This document shows positions 33,509 to 42,310 of a stretch of 64,000 bases of DNA, piece after piece. The translations under genes were made by a program, and so were the position numbers. Source of the stretch: Weimeria sp002480925 (lineage in GTDB: Bacteria > Bacillota > Clostridia > Lachnospirales > Lachnospiraceae); NCBI RefSeq assembly GCF_052064335.1, contig NZ_JBQHVU010000005.1:66757-130756 (forward strand). Reading direction: 5' to 3'. Each line of letters starts with the position of its first letter. Position 1 is the stretch's first letter. Below the pieces are notes generated by a model that saw only the letters and a program-made list of their open reading frames with translations, ran no database searches and was not told where the DNA came from.

Positions 33509-34456
33509 ATGCGTCATTGTATGAGCCCGCTCGATTTCTCGGTTGAGGAGATAGATGAGCTGATAGGACTTGCAGCGGATATAGAGGCTGATCCGGCCAA
33601 GTATGAGAAGGCCTGTGCCGGGAAAAGGCTTGCGACCTGCTTCTATGAGCCAAGCACCAGGACAAGACTTTCGTTTGAATCGGCAATGCTGCGTCTGGGC
33701 GGGGCTACCTTAGGCTTCGCGTCTGCAGATTCTTCATCTGCAGCAAAGGGCGAGAGCGTCTCGGATACTATAAGAGTCATTTCGGCATATGCTGATATCT
33801 GTGCTATGCGACATCCCAAGGAGGGCGCCCCGTTCGTTGCCGCCCAGAAGTCAGAGATTCCGGTGATAAATGCCGGTGACGGCGGTCATAATCACCCTAC
33901 ACAGACGCTTGCCGATCTCTCAACTATCCATTCACTTATAGGAAGACTGGATCATTTTACAATAGGACTCTGCGGCGATCTGAAGTTCGGACGTACAGTG
34001 CATTCACTTATAAGCGCACTGGTAAGATATAGTGGAGTCCGCTTCGTGCTCATCTCTCCTGAGGAGCTTAGGATCCCGTCCTATATCAGAGAGGACGTGC
34101 TCGTCAGATCCGGGGCTGCCTTCGAGGAGGTCGAGAGCCTTGATGACGCCATGCCTTCTCTTGACGTCCTTTATATGACAAGGGTCCAGAAAGAAAGATT
34201 CTTCAACGAGGAGGATTATGTCAGATTAAAGGACAGATATATACTTACCAGGGAGAAGATGAAGCTGGCTAAGGATTCGATGATAGTCCTCCATCCTCTT
34301 CCAAGGGTAAATGAAATAGCTGTGGATGTAGATGATGATCCGCGTGCCATGTATTTCACTCAGGCGAAGAAGGCAGTATTTATCAGGATGGCGCTTATAC
34401 TTACCCTGCTCGGGATCCATGTGGACCCGAGTATACCACAGCCGGACAACAGATAA
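33509..34456 (+). CDS. pyrB: Aspartate carbamoyltransferase catalytic subunit
   Basis: 315 residues. Carbamoyl-phosphate motif STRTR within FYEPSTRTRLSFESAM (about residues 48-56), the SSxxKGES region AAKGESVSDT, and the aspartate domain with HPTQTLADL and LHPLPRVNEI. It makes carbamoyl-aspartate in pyrimidine synthesis. The start at 33509 is chosen for GGAGG 5 nt upstream; an ATG at 33497 has none. It is followed by pyrI after 15 nt, giving the enteric-type heteromeric enzyme. No PyrR-type attenuator is apparent upstream, only a short hairpin. Confidence 0.95.
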   Translation: MRHCMSPLDFSVEEIDELIGLAADIEADPAKYEKACAGKRLATCFYEPSTRTRLSFESAMLRLGGATLGFASADSSSAAKGESVSDTIRVISAYADICAMRHPKEGAPFVAAQKSEIPVINAGDGGHNHPTQTLADLSTIHSLIGRLDHFTIGLCGDLKFGRTVHSLISALVRYSGVRFVLISPEELRIPSYIREDVLVRSGAAFEEVESLDDAMPSLDVLYMTRVQKERFFNEEDYVRLKDRYILTREKMKLAKDSMIVLHPLPRVNEIAVDVDDDPRAMYFTQAKKAVFIRMALILTLLGIHVDPSIPQPDNR

Positions 34457-34471
34457 GGATCGGAGGAAAAA

Positions 34472-34903
34472 ATGCTTAATATCAGCGGAATCCATGAGGG
34501 CTATGTACTAGATCATATCAAGGCCGGAATGAGCATGAAGATATATGACTATCTGAAGCTTGACGAGCTGGGAGAAGCGACAATAGCCATGATAATGAAT
34601 GCAAGAAGCCAGAAAATGGGCCATAAGGATATAATAAAGATCGAATGCCCGCTAGGCTCTATAGACCTCGACATACTAGGCTATATAGATCATAACATAA
34701 CGGTTGATGTGATAAAGGATGACCGTATCATAAAGAAGGAAAAGCTCTCCCTTCCAAAGCAGGTAGTAAATGTGATAAGGTGCAAGAATCCGCGCTGCAT
34801 AACAAGCATAGAGCAGGGCATTGACCAGGTATTTGTGCTTGCAGATCAGGAGCACGAGATCTACCGCTGCAAGTACTGCGATGAGGCATATTCCGGCAAG
34901 TAA
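34472..34903 (+). CDS. pyrI: Aspartate carbamoyltransferase regulatory subunit
   Basis: 143 residues: an N-terminal allosteric nucleotide-binding domain (about 1-95) and a C-terminal zinc domain with the four cysteines in CKNPRC (about 109-114) and CKYC (about 133-136). It binds PyrB and confers CTP/UTP/ATP control. Immediately downstream of pyrB with a GGAGG-type ribosome site, GGATCGGAGG, at -9. Confidence 0.94.
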   Translation: MLNISGIHEGYVLDHIKAGMSMKIYDYLKLDELGEATIAMIMNARSQKMGHKDIIKIECPLGSIDLDILGYIDHNITVDVIKDDRIIKKEKLSLPKQVVNVIRCKNPRCITSIEQGIDQVFVLADQEHEIYRCKYCDEAYSGK

Positions 34904-35032
34904 AGGATACGAAATATTACTCAAGGAGTTTTTAAGAAAAGTTTAATGGCAATTACAGGGGAATAGTATTATATTAGTGGAAAAGATGGTTATGTTGTAA
35001 CGTGTAATACTCTGCTCCAGGGATGTGATACT

Positions 35033-35926
35033 ATGTTCGGATATGTGATTGCAGACAGACAACAGATGTCTGACAAGGAAAAGGGAGAGTATAGATCATA
35101 CTACTGCGGTCTTTGCAAGGAGATACAGCGAATAGCCGGTCTTAGGGGTTCTGCTGTATTAAGCTATGACTGCACCTTTCTATATCTGCTTCATTCTGGC
35201 CTTTATGAGCCGGAGAATACAGTATCGATGGAGAAGTGCAGCGTGCACCCTTTCAGGAAGCACAGGATATTAAGGAATCAGATAGCAGATTATGCAGCAT
35301 CGATGAATATCCTTCTCGGATACTATAATCTGCTGGATGATTACAGGGACCTGCATGATCTGAAGAAGAAAACGCTTGCGGATTATCTCGGCAGATATAT
35401 GGATGATATCAGAGCCAGATATCCAAGACAGTGTGAGGCAGTAGAGAAGAATATCGAGCTGATCACCCAGGCTGAGATCCGCCATGAGGAGAATATCGAT
35501 ATTGCCGCTGGCAAGACCGGGCAGATGCTTGCCGAGATCTTTGCCATGAGGGAGGACGAGTGGCAGAATATTTTAAGGAATATGGGATTTTATCTTGGGA
35601 AGTTCGTCTATGTGCTCGATGCCTATCTGGATATCGAGAAGGATGAGAAGACCGGGAACTATAATCCGCTGATCCAGAAGAAGAAAAGCGATCCCAAGGG
35701 CTTCTGCGATTATATTGAGATGTCGCTTACATCGATGATGTCTGAGACCGCCAGATCCTTTGAGAAGCTGCCGATTGTAGAGGATGCCCCCATACTGCGA
35801 AATATTCTTTATTCAGGTGTATGGACGTCATTCAGGGCACACAGATACAGATACAGAAAGAAGCTTGAAGAAAAAAAGAGGGAGGAAGGTTTTGGATCCG
35901 TACAAGGTGCTAGGCGTACCGTATGA
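35033..35926 (+). CDS. DUF5685 family protein
   Basis: 297 residues, mostly helical, with the N-terminal MFGYV start, YYCGLCKEIQRIAG (CxxC) and YDCTFLYLL segments and the DDYRDLHD/CSVHPF patches seen in the Clostridial family I know as DUF5685. Asp-rich helix pairs (LLDDYRD, DAYLDIEKDEK) recall prenyltransferase-like all-helical metal sites, but I see no established function. A gene for a J-domain protein overlaps its end, and this pairing recurs in Lachnospiraceae, suggesting joint action. AGGGATGTG lies before the start. The 129 nt upstream hold no gene; a clear promoter could not be fixed. Confidence 0.75.
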   Translation: MFGYVIADRQQMSDKEKGEYRSYYCGLCKEIQRIAGLRGSAVLSYDCTFLYLLHSGLYEPENTVSMEKCSVHPFRKHRILRNQIADYAASMNILLGYYNLLDDYRDLHDLKKKTLADYLGRYMDDIRARYPRQCEAVEKNIELITQAEIRHEENIDIAAGKTGQMLAEIFAMREDEWQNILRNMGFYLGKFVYVLDAYLDIEKDEKTGNYNPLIQKKKSDPKGFCDYIEMSLTSMMSETARSFEKLPIVEDAPILRNILYSGVWTSFRAHRYRYRKKLEEKKREEGFGSVQGARRTV

Positions 35927-36344
35927 TGCTACAGACGACCAGATCAAGAAGGCCTACAGGCTTTTAGCCAGGAAGTATCATCCTGACGCCAATATGGACA
36001 ACCCCAATAAGGCTGATACAACTGCTAAGTTCGAGCAGATCCAGAGAGCCTATGACGAAATAATGAGAAGAAGGCAGGATGGGAGCGACAGTTATGTCTA
36101 CGGCGACGGCCAGCAGTGGAATGAAGGCCCGGATCGTGGCTTCGGTGATCAGGATTTTGACTACGGCAGATACAATGATTCCTTTGGACAGGGCGGATAC
36201 GATAATGACCGCAATGGCCGGGGAGGCTTTGATTCCGGCTGGTATCAGAGACAGACAAAACGATACGGATATGATAATTTTGATCCTGCCGATTTCTGTC
36301 TCACCTGGCTTCCATGTTGCTTCTGTTATTTTCCATGCTGTTAG
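35892..36344 (+). CDS. J-domain (DnaJ-like) protein with Cys-string tail
   Basis: 150 residues, TTG start behind GGAGGAAGG, inside the 3' end of the DUF5685 gene. An N-terminal J-domain (about 1-70) has DPYKVLGVPYDATDDQIKKAYR and the essential HPD in YHPDAN. A Gly/Asp/Tyr-rich linker follows (about 75-135). The protein ends PCCFCYFPCC, a cluster of five cysteines in the last ten residues. No DnaJ zinc or client-binding domains. It likely recruits DnaK to a specific partner, probably the DUF5685 protein. The Cys tail may bind metal or lipid; that is inference. Confidence 0.8.
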   Translation: MDPYKVLGVPYDATDDQIKKAYRLLARKYHPDANMDNPNKADTTAKFEQIQRAYDEIMRRRQDGSDSYVYGDGQQWNEGPDRGFGDQDFDYGRYNDSFGQGGYDNDRNGRGGFDSGWYQRQTKRYGYDNFDPADFCLTWLPCCFCYFPCC

Positions 36345-36353
36345 TAGTGTTTT

Positions 36354-37016
36354 ATGAATGAAAAGGAATTAAACGAGCTAAGTAAAGCCCGTATTTTTAA
36401 AAGAATAAGCAATGCCGAGATAGAATCCCTTATGGACTGTATACAGGGAAGGATCAGGACATACAGCAGGAACAGCTATGTTTTTTCGGCAGGCGATGAG
36501 ATAAGGGAGATCGGTATCGTGATGGAGGGACAGCTCGAGGTACTGAATACCGATTACTGGGGCAATGACGCTGTGATCAACCTTATAGGCCCGGGAGAGA
36601 TATTCGGAGAGGCCTATGCCTCCGATGATTCGGAGCCGCTGCCGAATGATATCAAGGCTCTTAAGGATTCAAAGGTCCTGTTCATGAATATGACAAGGAT
36701 ACTTACCACCTGCCAGAAATCCTGCTCATTTCATAATCAGCTGATCCAGAATCTCTATATGATAGCGACCAGACGAAACCGCTATATGAACAGGAAGATA
36801 AGTCATATGAGCAAGCGGACGACAAGAGAGAAGCTTCTGGCTTATCTATCGGACGAGGCCAGGATGCAGGGAAGCAGGCATTTCATGATCCCGTTTGACA
36901 GACAGCAGCTCGCTGATTACCTGTCGGTCGAGAGGAGCGCTATGAGCGCCGAGCTGTCAAGGATGCAGAAGGACGGACTTATTTCTTTCCATAAGAATGA
37001 ATTTACTCTCAGATGA
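36354..37016 (+). CDS. Crp/Fnr-family transcription regulator
   Basis: 220 residues: cyclic-nucleotide-binding-like beta barrel (about 15-125; VFSAGDEIREIGIVMEGQLEVL, LIGPGEIFGEAYA) and a C-terminal winged helix (about 150-218; TTREKLLAYLSDEA, PFDRQQLADYLSVERSAMSAELSRMQKDGLI). No Fnr-type N-terminal cysteine cluster, so not an Fe-S oxygen sensor; the cAMP-binding Arg/Ser pair is also not evident, so the ligand is unknown. The ribosome site is poor. It is followed by a strong terminator. Confidence 0.9.
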   Translation: MNEKELNELSKARIFKRISNAEIESLMDCIQGRIRTYSRNSYVFSAGDEIREIGIVMEGQLEVLNTDYWGNDAVINLIGPGEIFGEAYASDDSEPLPNDIKALKDSKVLFMNMTRILTTCQKSCSFHNQLIQNLYMIATRRNRYMNRKISHMSKRTTREKLLAYLSDEARMQGSRHFMIPFDRQQLADYLSVERSAMSAELSRMQKDGLISFHKNEFTLR

Positions 37017-37049
37017 AAAAGAGGATCAGTCTCTTTTTCATCTTTTTTC
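37014..37049 (+). terminator. Terminator after the Crp-family regulator
   Basis: Stem TGAAAAAGAG / CTCTTTTTCA around loop GATCAGT, then TCTTTTTT. The 5' arm overlaps the stop codon of the regulator. Confidence 0.85.
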
Positions 37050-37094
37050 ATTTGGAGAAATAGAGTATAATTGACAGGATTGGAGGAAGCTATT

Positions 37095-38564
37095 ATGACA
37101 AAGAAATTAAGCGCTCTGATAGAGGACGCAGGTTATACAGTAAGCAGGGGACCTCTTCAGGCAGATATTACTTCACTTGTATATGATTCAAGAAAGTCAG
37201 TAGCGGGAAGCCTTTTTGTAGCCATGCCAGGAGCCAAGGCCGATGGGACTGCATATATACCTCAGGCCGTCGAAAACGGTGCTGTTGCAGTGGTGGCAGA
37301 AAAGGAGGTCGATCTGCCTGAGGGAGTTTCTCTCATTCTTGCGGATGATTCAAGAGAGGCTCTTGCAAGGCTTTCAGCAGCCTGGTTTTCTCATCCGGCA
37401 GACAAGATAAAGGTGATCGGTATCACCGGGACCAAGGGTAAGACCACGACCACCTATATGATAAAGTCCATTCTCGAGAATGCCGGCAGGAAGGTTGGAC
37501 TTATCGGGACCATTGAGGCCATTATCGGAGATAAGCATATACCATCCCTTAACACTACACCTGAGAGCTATATAGTACAGGAGTATCTGTCCCAGATGGT
37601 AGATAAGGGAATAGAGATCGCTGTAATGGAAGTAAGCTCACAGGCACTGAAGCTTCACAGGGTAAGCGGGATGACCTTTGAGATAGGTATCTTTACAAAT
37701 ATATCTCCGGACCACATAGGGCCTGCCGAGCATAAGGATTTCGCAGAATACCTGTATTGCAAAAGCCTGCTTTTCAGACAGTGCAGACACGGGATCTTCA
37801 ATGCAGATGATAAGGAGCTTGAGGAAATATTAAAGGGACATACCTGCACGGTAAATACCTATGCTATCGAAAATGACGCTGATTTTAAGGCGGAGGATAT
37901 AAGGCTTGTCCACAGGCCAGGCTATCTGGGAGTAGACTACAGGGTTAGCGGCAGGGAAAATTTCCCTGTGACTATAGATGTACCCGGAAGGTTTTCGGTC
38001 TATAATTCCCTTTGTGCCATCGCGGTCTGCCATTTCTTTGGCGTGGAGGCGTCTGCAATGCAGAAGGCCTTGAAGGCAGCAAGAGTAAAGGGAAGGATCG
38101 AAATGATCCATGTATCAGATGATTTCGCACTGATGATAGACTATGCCCATAATGCAATGGCGCTTGAAAGCCTGCTTTCGACTATACGTGAATATAATCC
38201 GGGAAGGATAGTGACTGTATTCGGCTGTGGCGGAAACCGTTCAAAGCTCAGGAGATATGAGATGGGGGAGGTCTCAGGGAGACTTAGTGATTTCACGATC
38301 ATAACGTCAGACAATCCGCGCTTTGAAAAGCCTCTTGACATAATAAAGGATATAGAGACAGGTATAAAAAAGACAGACGGCAAATATATAGAGATCCCTG
38401 ACAGGAAGGAAGCCATCAGATATGCCATAGAAAACGGGCAGAAGGGCGATGTGATAATCCTTGCTGGAAAGGGCCATGAGGACTATCAGGAGATAAAGGG
38501 AGTAAAGCATCCTATGGATGAGAGAGTCCTGATAAAAGAGGTGCTAGAGGAACTTAAGGGCTGA
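37095..38564 (+). CDS. murE: UDP-N-acetylmuramoyl-tripeptide synthetase (meso-DAP type)
   Basis: 489 residues, Mur ligase with three domains. ATP-binding P-loop GITGTKGKTTTTYM near residue 107, the LNTTPES substrate segment, the EVSSQALKLHRV region, and the C-terminal DNPR motif (TSDNPRFEKP) that favours meso-diaminopimelate over Lys. It adds the third residue to UDP-MurNAc-dipeptide in the cytosol. The start at 37095 follows GGAGG by 8 nt; the -10-like TATAAT at 37066-37071 precedes it without a good -35. priA overlaps by one base. Confidence 0.93.
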   Translation: MTKKLSALIEDAGYTVSRGPLQADITSLVYDSRKSVAGSLFVAMPGAKADGTAYIPQAVENGAVAVVAEKEVDLPEGVSLILADDSREALARLSAAWFSHPADKIKVIGITGTKGKTTTTYMIKSILENAGRKVGLIGTIEAIIGDKHIPSLNTTPESYIVQEYLSQMVDKGIEIAVMEVSSQALKLHRVSGMTFEIGIFTNISPDHIGPAEHKDFAEYLYCKSLLFRQCRHGIFNADDKELEEILKGHTCTVNTYAIENDADFKAEDIRLVHRPGYLGVDYRVSGRENFPVTIDVPGRFSVYNSLCAIAVCHFFGVEASAMQKALKAARVKGRIEMIHVSDDFALMIDYAHNAMALESLLSTIREYNPGRIVTVFGCGGNRSKLRRYEMGEVSGRLSDFTIITSDNPRFEKPLDIIKDIETGIKKTDGKYIEIPDRKEAIRYAIENGQKGDVIILAGKGHEDYQEIKGVKHPMDERVLIKEVLEELKG

Positions 38565-40561
38565 TGTATGCACAGGTTTATCTGAAGATCGGAGTGACGA
38601 AGCTTGACCGGCCCTTTACCTACAGGATCCCGGATGAGCTTATCGGGGCAGTAGTTCCGGGCTGTGAGGTAAGGGTGCCATTTGCCTCAAGGAAGCTTAG
38701 AGGCTTCGTCATATCGGTAGACGATAAGACCGATATCGACCAGTCTTCAATAAAGGATATCATATCAGCAAAGCCATTTGATCCAGGCTCAGACGGAGCT
38801 CTTTTTGCTCTTGCGGGATTTGTGCACGAAAGATATGGTGGTACACTGGGGCAGGCCCTGTCAACGGTTTTCCCTCAGGCTGCAAAGGCAAAGGGCAGGA
38901 AGGAAAAGCCGCTTAAGAATCCCTTCGAGGGACTTGATCTCCCGGAGAAAGGACCTGTGATAGAGCTTAATCCTGAGCAGAAAAGAGTGATCGATACATT
39001 TTCGGCTGACAGGGATAAGGGAAAAAGCCCTGTCTATCTTCTTAAGGGAGTGACAGGCAGCGGAAAGACGATCTGCTATATCAGGATGATAGAAAAGGTC
39101 ATATCAGAGGGAAAGCAGGCCATAGTCCTGATACCTGAGATAGCACTTACCTTGCAGAATATCATGAGGTTTTACAGCTGCTTTGGAGAGAAGGTCTCAG
39201 CCATTAATTCAAGGATGACGCCGGCGATGAGAAGGGATCAGTTCATCCGGGCCAGACGTGGGGAGATTTCTGTTATGATAGGGCCGAGAAGCGCTCTTTT
39301 TACTCCGTTCGGGAAGCTTGGTCTGATCATAGTCGATGAGGAGCATGAGACAAGCTACAATAGCGAGAATCCTCCTAAATATCACGGAGTCGATGTGGCT
39401 GTGGAAAGAGGAAGGATAGAAAATGCCTCTGTAGTCTTAGGATCTGCAAGCCCTTCTGTCGCTTCCTATTATCATGCAAAAAAGGGCGATTATAAGCTTC
39501 TCTCACTTGAGAAGAGGGCCAATTCTGCCAGCATGCCAAGGGTAAGTATAGTGGACATGAGACAGGAGCTGAAAAACGGCAACAGATCCATGCTCAGTCA
39601 GGCTCTTTTTGATGGGATAAAGGAAAGGCTTTCGCGCCACGAGCAGACCATGCTCTTTATCAACAGGAGAGGAGTGGCCGGAACCGTATCTTGCAGAGAA
39701 TGCGGTCAAGTGATAAAATGCTCTCATTGCGATGTCCCGATGTCGCTTCATAAAGACGGATATCTCTACTGCCATTACTGTGGTAACAGGATCCCTTTCA
39801 GGGGGGAATGTCCCTCCTGTCATTCAAGGCTTATCGGGACCATGAGGGCTGGCACCGAAAGGATAGAAAGTGAGATCATAAGGAGTTTCCCCGGAGTCAG
39901 GACACTCAGGATGGATGCTGATACAACAAAAAGCAGGGACAGCTACAGCCATATCCTTAAGGCATTTAAGGACAGGAAGGCTGATGTGCTGATAGGTACC
40001 CAGATGATAGTAAAGGGGCATGATTTCCCAGGCGTTACGCTGATGGGGATCCTGGCTGCTGACCTATCACTCAATGTTGCAGACTACAGGGCCAGTGAAA
40101 GGACCTATGATCTGCTGCTTCAGGCGTGTGGCAGGAGCGGCAGGGGAGAGAACCCGGGAGAGGCTATCATACAGACATATCAGCCGGACAACTATGCGAT
40201 AGAGGCGGCGTCACGAGGAGACTACACGGCCTTCTATGAGAAGGAGGCTGCCTTCAGATCCATGATGGATTATCCTCCGTTCGGTCATATGCTTTCGGTC
40301 CTTATAACCTCATATGATGAGGACAGGTGCAGGCAGATGGGAGATTATCTGAAGGCGGAGATTCTTGCTTCTGATGAGGGGATCTTTATCTCGGGACCCG
40401 CCCCCTCGTCAATTACGAGGATAAAGGATCAGTACCGTTACGAGCTTTTGCTAAAGGATGCCTCGATCAGCCGGCTGTGTCAGGCCAGAAAGACAGCTGA
40501 TCGGGCTGTACTTTTTAATAGGGCGCCAAAGGGCGCTGATATATGGTATGATTTTACTTAG
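38564..40561 (+). CDS. priA: Primosomal replication restart helicase PriA
   Basis: 665 residues, shorter than the usual 730-800. N-terminal 3' DNA-binding fold (about 1-100: VYLKIGVTKLDRPFTYRIP), then Walker A GVTGSGKT near residue 161, DEEH (Walker B), GSASPS, and the paired zinc knuckles CRECGQVIKCSHC, CHYCGNRIPFRGECPSC, then GTERIESEI and TYDLLLQACGRSGRG. Compared with E. coli, where Walker A is near residue 224, about 60 residues that form the winged-helix domain between the N-terminal domain and the helicase appear to be missing. It restarts stalled forks. Starts at the murE stop (TGATG). Confidence 0.93.
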   Translation: MYAQVYLKIGVTKLDRPFTYRIPDELIGAVVPGCEVRVPFASRKLRGFVISVDDKTDIDQSSIKDIISAKPFDPGSDGALFALAGFVHERYGGTLGQALSTVFPQAAKAKGRKEKPLKNPFEGLDLPEKGPVIELNPEQKRVIDTFSADRDKGKSPVYLLKGVTGSGKTICYIRMIEKVISEGKQAIVLIPEIALTLQNIMRFYSCFGEKVSAINSRMTPAMRRDQFIRARRGEISVMIGPRSALFTPFGKLGLIIVDEEHETSYNSENPPKYHGVDVAVERGRIENASVVLGSASPSVASYYHAKKGDYKLLSLEKRANSASMPRVSIVDMRQELKNGNRSMLSQALFDGIKERLSRHEQTMLFINRRGVAGTVSCRECGQVIKCSHCDVPMSLHKDGYLYCHYCGNRIPFRGECPSCHSRLIGTMRAGTERIESEIIRSFPGVRTLRMDADTTKSRDSYSHILKAFKDRKADVLIGTQMIVKGHDFPGVTLMGILAADLSLNVADYRASERTYDLLLQACGRSGRGENPGEAIIQTYQPDNYAIEAASRGDYTAFYEKEAAFRSMMDYPPFGHMLSVLITSYDEDRCRQMGDYLKAEILASDEGIFISGPAPSSITRIKDQYRYELLLKDASISRLCQARKTADRAVLFNRAPKGADIWYDFT

Positions 40562-40576
40562 GAAAGGATGATATTG

Positions 40577-41062
40577 ATGGCGCTTAGAGAGATTAGGATA
40601 GATGGAGATCCGGTGCTTGAGAAGGTTTGCAAGCCAGTGAAGGAGATGACTCCGAGACTTGAGGAGCTTGTGGATGATATGCTTGAGACGATGTACGATG
40701 CCAACGGAGTGGGACTTGCTGCTCCTCAGGTCGGAGTGCTAAGACGCATAGTGGTTATTGATGTCGGAGATGGCCCGTACGTTCTGGTGAATCCAGAAAT
40801 AATCGAGAAGGATGGAGAACAGACAGGACAGGAGGGCTGTCTTTCGGTTCCTGGAAAGTACGGCATTGTTACGCGTCCTATGCATGTAAGGGCAAAGGCT
40901 CTTGACAAGGATATGAAGGAATACAAGATAGATGCAGAGGGACTTTTTGCAAGGGCAGTCTGCCATGAGCTCGATCATCTCGATGGAAAGATGTATACAG
41001 AGCTTGTGGAGGACGGTCTCCACAGCTATGATGATGAACCTGAAGAGGAAGAAAACGAATGA
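40577..41062 (+). CDS. def: Peptide deformylase
   Basis: 161 residues with all three metalloenzyme motifs: GVGLAAPQVG (about 44-53), EGCLSVP (about 87-93) and HELDH (about 130-134), which together supply Cys, His, His to the Fe(II)/Zn site and the catalytic Glu. It removes the formyl group from new proteins. Start at 40577 has AAAGG about 9 nt upstream; the ATG at 40568 leaves little room. Its stop overlaps the fmt start (ATGA), so formylation and deformylation are encoded together as in many bacteria. Confidence 0.95.
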   Translation: MALREIRIDGDPVLEKVCKPVKEMTPRLEELVDDMLETMYDANGVGLAAPQVGVLRRIVVIDVGDGPYVLVNPEIIEKDGEQTGQEGCLSVPGKYGIVTRPMHVRAKALDKDMKEYKIDAEGLFARAVCHELDHLDGKMYTELVEDGLHSYDDEPEEEENE

Positions 41063-42012
41063 ACGTGATCTTTATGGGAACTCCTGATTTCGCAGTTCCC
41101 GTGCTGGAAGCCATAAAAGAGGCAGGACATAATGTGAGGCTGGTAGTCACCCAGCCTGACAAGCCTAAGGGCAGAGGGAAAAAGGTAGCCTGTTCTCCGG
41201 TAAAGGAATGGGCACTTCATCAGAATATCCCTGTTTACCAGCCAGAGAGGATCAGGAATCCCGAGGCTATAGAGATGATCACAACGATACCGGCTGATGT
41301 ATGCGTTGTGGCTGCATTCGGTCAGATCCTTCCAAGGGAAATCCTTGATCATCCAAAGTATGGCTGTGTCAATGTCCATGCCTCCCTACTGCCTAAGTAC
41401 AGAGGGGCTGCTCCTATACAATGGGCCATTCTTAACGGAGATGAATATACTGGAGTCACTACTATGCAGATGGGGCCTGGACTTGATGACGGGGATATAC
41501 TTCTGCAGGCAAGGGTTGACATAGCGCCCGATGAGACAGGCGGAAGCCTGTTTGACAAGCTCTCCCATATAGGAGCAGATCTGCTTGTAGAGACGCTTGC
41601 CGGACTCGCACAAGGTATAATAATACCCAGACCTCAGGATGAGAAAAAGGCCTCCCATGTCGGCATGATAAGAAAGGACATGGGAAAACTGGACTTTACG
41701 GTTCCGGCTGCTACGCTTGAAAGACATGTCAGAGGCCTCTATCCATGGCCGGGGACCTATACCTATCTCGCTGGCAAAAGCCTTAAGGTATACAGAGCAT
41801 CATATATAGCTGAGGAGGATCTTTCCGGAAAGGGAAATGCAGCTGTAGGAGAAGTGATAGATACGGATCAGGATGGAGAGGGAAGCATTGCTGTCCGCTG
41901 TCAGAACGGAGCGCTTGCCCTGCATGAGATCCAGCTGGAGGGAAAGAAAAGGATGTCAGTATCAGCCTTCCTGAACGGACATCCGATCGAGGAAGGAACT
42001 ATACTAGGCTGA
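41059..42012 (+). CDS. fmt: Methionyl-tRNA formyltransferase
   Basis: 317 residues. FMGTPDFAVPVLEAI at the start, then VVAAFGQILPREIL, the catalytic Asn-His-Asp group (VNVHASLLPKYRGAAPIQWAI and MGPGLDDGDIL), followed by the C-terminal OB-like domain. It formylates initiator Met-tRNA using 10-formyl-THF. Coupled to def by a four-base overlap and followed by an independent cobalamin-riboswitch unit. Confidence 0.95.
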   Translation: MNVIFMGTPDFAVPVLEAIKEAGHNVRLVVTQPDKPKGRGKKVACSPVKEWALHQNIPVYQPERIRNPEAIEMITTIPADVCVVAAFGQILPREILDHPKYGCVNVHASLLPKYRGAAPIQWAILNGDEYTGVTTMQMGPGLDDGDILLQARVDIAPDETGGSLFDKLSHIGADLLVETLAGLAQGIIIPRPQDEKKASHVGMIRKDMGKLDFTVPAATLERHVRGLYPWPGTYTYLAGKSLKVYRASYIAEEDLSGKGNAAVGEVIDTDQDGEGSIAVRCQNGALALHEIQLEGKKRMSVSAFLNGHPIEEGTILG

Positions 42013-42020
42013 AATAGATA

Positions 42021-42049
42021 TTGCCCGGGAGAGGCTGCTGTGTTATAAT
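42021..42049 (+). promoter_or_regulatory. Promoter of the cobalamin-riboswitch unit
   Basis: TTGCCC (42021-42026) and TATAAT (42044-42049), spacing 17. Transcription would begin at about 42056, just before the riboswitch. Confidence 0.7.
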
Positions 42050-42059
42050 ATCTCCGCCT

Positions 42060-42258
42060 TAAGCAGCAGGTGCCGGAGGTCTTTGATGCGGATATCCCAT
42101 TCTGCTGACAGGATTCCCCGGTGAAAAGGGAAGTCGGGTGAAAGTCCCGCGCGATCCCGTCACTGTAATAAGAATAAAGGCCATATGCCACTGGAACTGG
42201 TCCGGGAAGGCGGCTTTTTCTGTGTAATTCTTTGAGCCAGGAGACCTGCCTGCTGTAT
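42060..42258 (+). ncRNA. Cobalamin (B12) riboswitch
   Basis: The conserved core is readable: AAGCAGCAGGTGCCGG at the 5' end, CCGGTGAAAAGGGAAG, TCGGGTGAAAGTCCCGC, GCGATCCCGTCACTGTAA, GCCACTGG...CCGGGAAGGC, and the 3' B12 box GAGCCAGGAGACCTGCC. The 5' and 3' ends (CAGCAGG / CCTGCTG) pair to close the element. No strong intrinsic terminator follows, so control is probably translational, hiding the ribosome site about 40 nt downstream. It controls the exported chelatase gene at 42311. Confidence 0.92.
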
Positions 42259-42310
42259 AAGCAAAGCTATAACACGATGTATGTTTATTTGCGAAAGGAG
42301 AAACACAGCA

